Positions 15,160 to 15,793 of a stretch of 15,793 bases of DNA are shown here, piece after piece. The DNA is from Aquincola sp. GTDB taxonomy: Bacteria; Pseudomonadota; Gammaproteobacteria; Burkholderiales; Burkholderiaceae_C. Every line of letters begins with the position of its first letter. Position 1 is the stretch's first letter. The stretch is taken from NCBI GenBank assembly GCA_029884035.1, contig JAOUIM010000030.1, positions 1-15,793 of the forward strand. The letters run 5' to 3'. A program made the position numbers and the translations under genes. The notes beneath the pieces are model-generated. The model did no database searches, was not told the DNA's origin, and saw nothing but the letters and a program-made list of their open reading frames with translations.

Positions 15160-15214
15160 CGAATTCGTTTCGGACTTCTTTGTTCTCTTCAAATACACAA
15201 GGCGTTCCTAGAGT

Positions 15215-15361
15215 GTGGACTGGACGCTGCTGGTGGCCTTGCTGGCCGGCTCGCTCCCGGGCATCTGGGTCGTCGCGCAGTTGACCCGGCGCATGCCCGA
15301 GATCCTGGTGCGCGGCCTACTCTGCGCGTCGCTGGCCACGGCCGGCATGAAGGTGATCTGA
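15215..15361 (+). pseudogene. C-terminal remnant of a TauE/SafE-type sulfite exporter
   Basis: A 48-codon frame from GTG 15215 to TGA 15359-15361 reads LLVALLAGSLPGIWVVAQL, then TRRMPEILVRGLLCASLATAGMKVI. This matches the last membrane-helix pair of TauE/SafE family exporters (GSLPG, then an L-R-x-LL stretch and a G-K end), normally about 250 residues. A TAG at 15209-15211 closes the frame just upstream, and nothing earlier in 14979-15210 encodes the missing helices. About four fifths of the gene is therefore gone. Directly after it lies a sulfite reductase remnant, which supports the identification. Confidence 0.68.
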
Positions 15362-15386
15362 GACATGCGCCCCGCGAGCCAATTGC

Positions 15387-15598
15387 GTGCGCGGCGAACT
15401 GCCCGAGGATGGCTTTCGCGCACTGTGTCTGCAGAACGGCCGGTACGTGCAGCGGCATGCCCCGATGCTGCGCGTGGCCGTTCCCTAAGGCGCCATGTCG
15501 AGCGCGCAGCTGCGCACGCTGGCGCGCATGCACGCGAGTTCGACCTCGGCTTCGCCCATTTCACGACGCGCCAGAACGTTCAGTACAACTGGATTCCG
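15387..15598 (+). pseudogene. cysI: N-terminal remnant of sulfite reductase hemoprotein (CysI/NirA family)
   Basis: Translation from 15387 gives VRGELPEDGFRALCLQNG, RYVQRHAPMLRVAVP, then TAA at 15486-15488, where homologues have Tyr (PYG). After the stop the same frame continues GAMSSAQLRTLARM. A 1-base loss near 15530-15533 then moves the sequence to the next frame, giving REFDLGFAHFTTRQNVQYNWIP up to 15598. The joined string is the start of the ferredoxin-like half domain of sulfite/nitrite reductases (QNG-Y-QRHAPMLR, SSxQLR-LA, HFTTRQN-QFNW). The first ~30 residues, and everything after the HFTTRQN block including the siroheme/4Fe-4S cysteines, are missing. The gene cannot make a working enzyme. 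Confidence 0.8.
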
Positions 15599-15650
15599 AT
15601 GGCCCTCGCGGGCGCAGGGGGCGCATTCCGGCCGGGTCACCGTGCGGCCG

Positions 15651-15693
15651 TAAAATCACGCTCTCGAACCCGGGCCCGCCTCGACGCGGGCCC
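15651..15693 (+). promoter_or_regulatory. Possible fdxA promoter and leader hairpin
   Basis: TAAAAT (15651-15656) is a good -10 match, with only a weak -35 candidate (TTCCGG at 15627-15632, 18 bp away). Downstream, GGGCCCGC (15672-15679) pairs with GCGGGCCC (15686-15693) around a 6-base loop, followed by TT. The hairpin would lie in the leader, about 30 bases before the fdxA ATG. It could shield the message end or act as a weak attenuator; the short T-run argues against full termination. Confidence 0.45.
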
Positions 15694-15723
15694 TTCAACG
15701 TCCACCGCCGCTGGCGCCGCTTT

Positions 15724-15793
15724 ATGACCCACGTCGTCCTCGAATCGTGCATCCGCTGCAAGTACACCGACTGCGTCGATGTCTGCCCTGTCG
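15724..15793 (+). CDS. fdxA: 7Fe ferredoxin FdxA (5' end, cut by window edge)
   Basis: The first 23 codons read MTHVVLESCIRCKYTDCVDVCPV. This is the start of the small (about 107-residue) seven-iron ferredoxin, with the first cluster cysteines in the C-x2-C-x4-C-x3-CP arrangement that binds the [3Fe-4S] cluster and shares a cysteine with the [4Fe-4S] cluster. It is a soluble electron carrier. ATG 15724 is the start used by homologues. No strong Shine-Dalgarno sequence precedes it. The remainder lies outside the window. Confidence 0.93.
   Translation, partial: MTHVVLESCIRCKYTDCVDVCPV

Noticed and set aside
14989..15198. 69-codon minus-strand frame beside the phasin terminator
   Set aside because: It runs through the terminator hairpin and the AT-rich patch, is very basic, and has no ribosome-binding site or recognisable motif.
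15365..15727. 120-codon + strand frame from ATG 15365 to the fdxA start
   Set aside because: Its translation is Arg/Ala-rich in the part where the CysI-like residues appear in the other two frames, so it is a by-product of the pseudogene's frameshift.

Overview
This is a high-GC window, densely coded on both strands. It is most likely from a betaproteobacterium of the order Burkholderiales (Leptothrix/Rubrivivax/Methylibium-like). The evidence is a chrBA chromate operon, a PHA phasin with a PhaR-like promoter, TAGAAT/TAAAAT-type -10 boxes, a GC-palindrome repeat of a kind I associate with that order, and a TauE-CysI remnant. This placement is inferred from protein resemblance and was not searched. 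No tRNA, rRNA, CRISPR array, transposase or phage gene is visible.

Left part (1-5523, + strand). The 3' end of an ABC exporter overlaps a Gfo/Idh/MocA oxidoreductase. A three-gene chromate operon follows: chrB (regulator), chrA (efflux) and a fusion of an Fe/Mn superoxide dismutase with a rhodanese domain, which corresponds to ChrC plus ChrE. Each junction is a 4-base ATGA overlap. The operon starts at a perfect 11+11 bp inverted repeat that covers the probable promoter, with a very short or absent leader. A DUF502 membrane protein comes next.

Centre (5505-10278). On the minus strand, a core MetE-type methyltransferase is followed by a 2-oxoglutarate/Fe(II) dioxygenase of the isoleucine/methionine-hydroxylase kind. 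The two genes are bridged by a 21-codon ORF that overlaps both, and the dioxygenase carries a REP-like palindromic element in frame. Divergently, a soluble hybrid histidine kinase with four PAS domains and a C-terminal receiver has no partner gene nearby.

Right part (10250-14246, minus strand). A likely transcription series reads HDAC-like deacetylase, nitroreductase (ATGA overlap), 53 bp with a possible internal promoter, NhaD-type Na+/H+ antiporter, 12 bp, then a D-2-hydroxyacid dehydrogenase.

Right end (14247-15793, + strand). A phasin gene has a strong promoter bracketed by two copies of a CTGC-N3-GCAG-like site, the pattern expected for the PHA-sensing repressor PhaR, and ends at an 11-bp-stem terminator. 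Next is a decayed sulfur-assimilation locus: a 48-codon C-terminal remnant of a TauE/SafE sulfite exporter, then an N-terminal remnant of sulfite reductase CysI with a nonsense codon and a 1-base frameshift. The window ends in the first 23 codons of a 7Fe ferredoxin, fdxA.

The most notable items are the SOD-rhodanese fusion with altered second-sphere residues, the MetE/mini-ORF/dioxygenase unit, the paired operators around the phasin promoter, and the sulfite exporter/reductase remnant.
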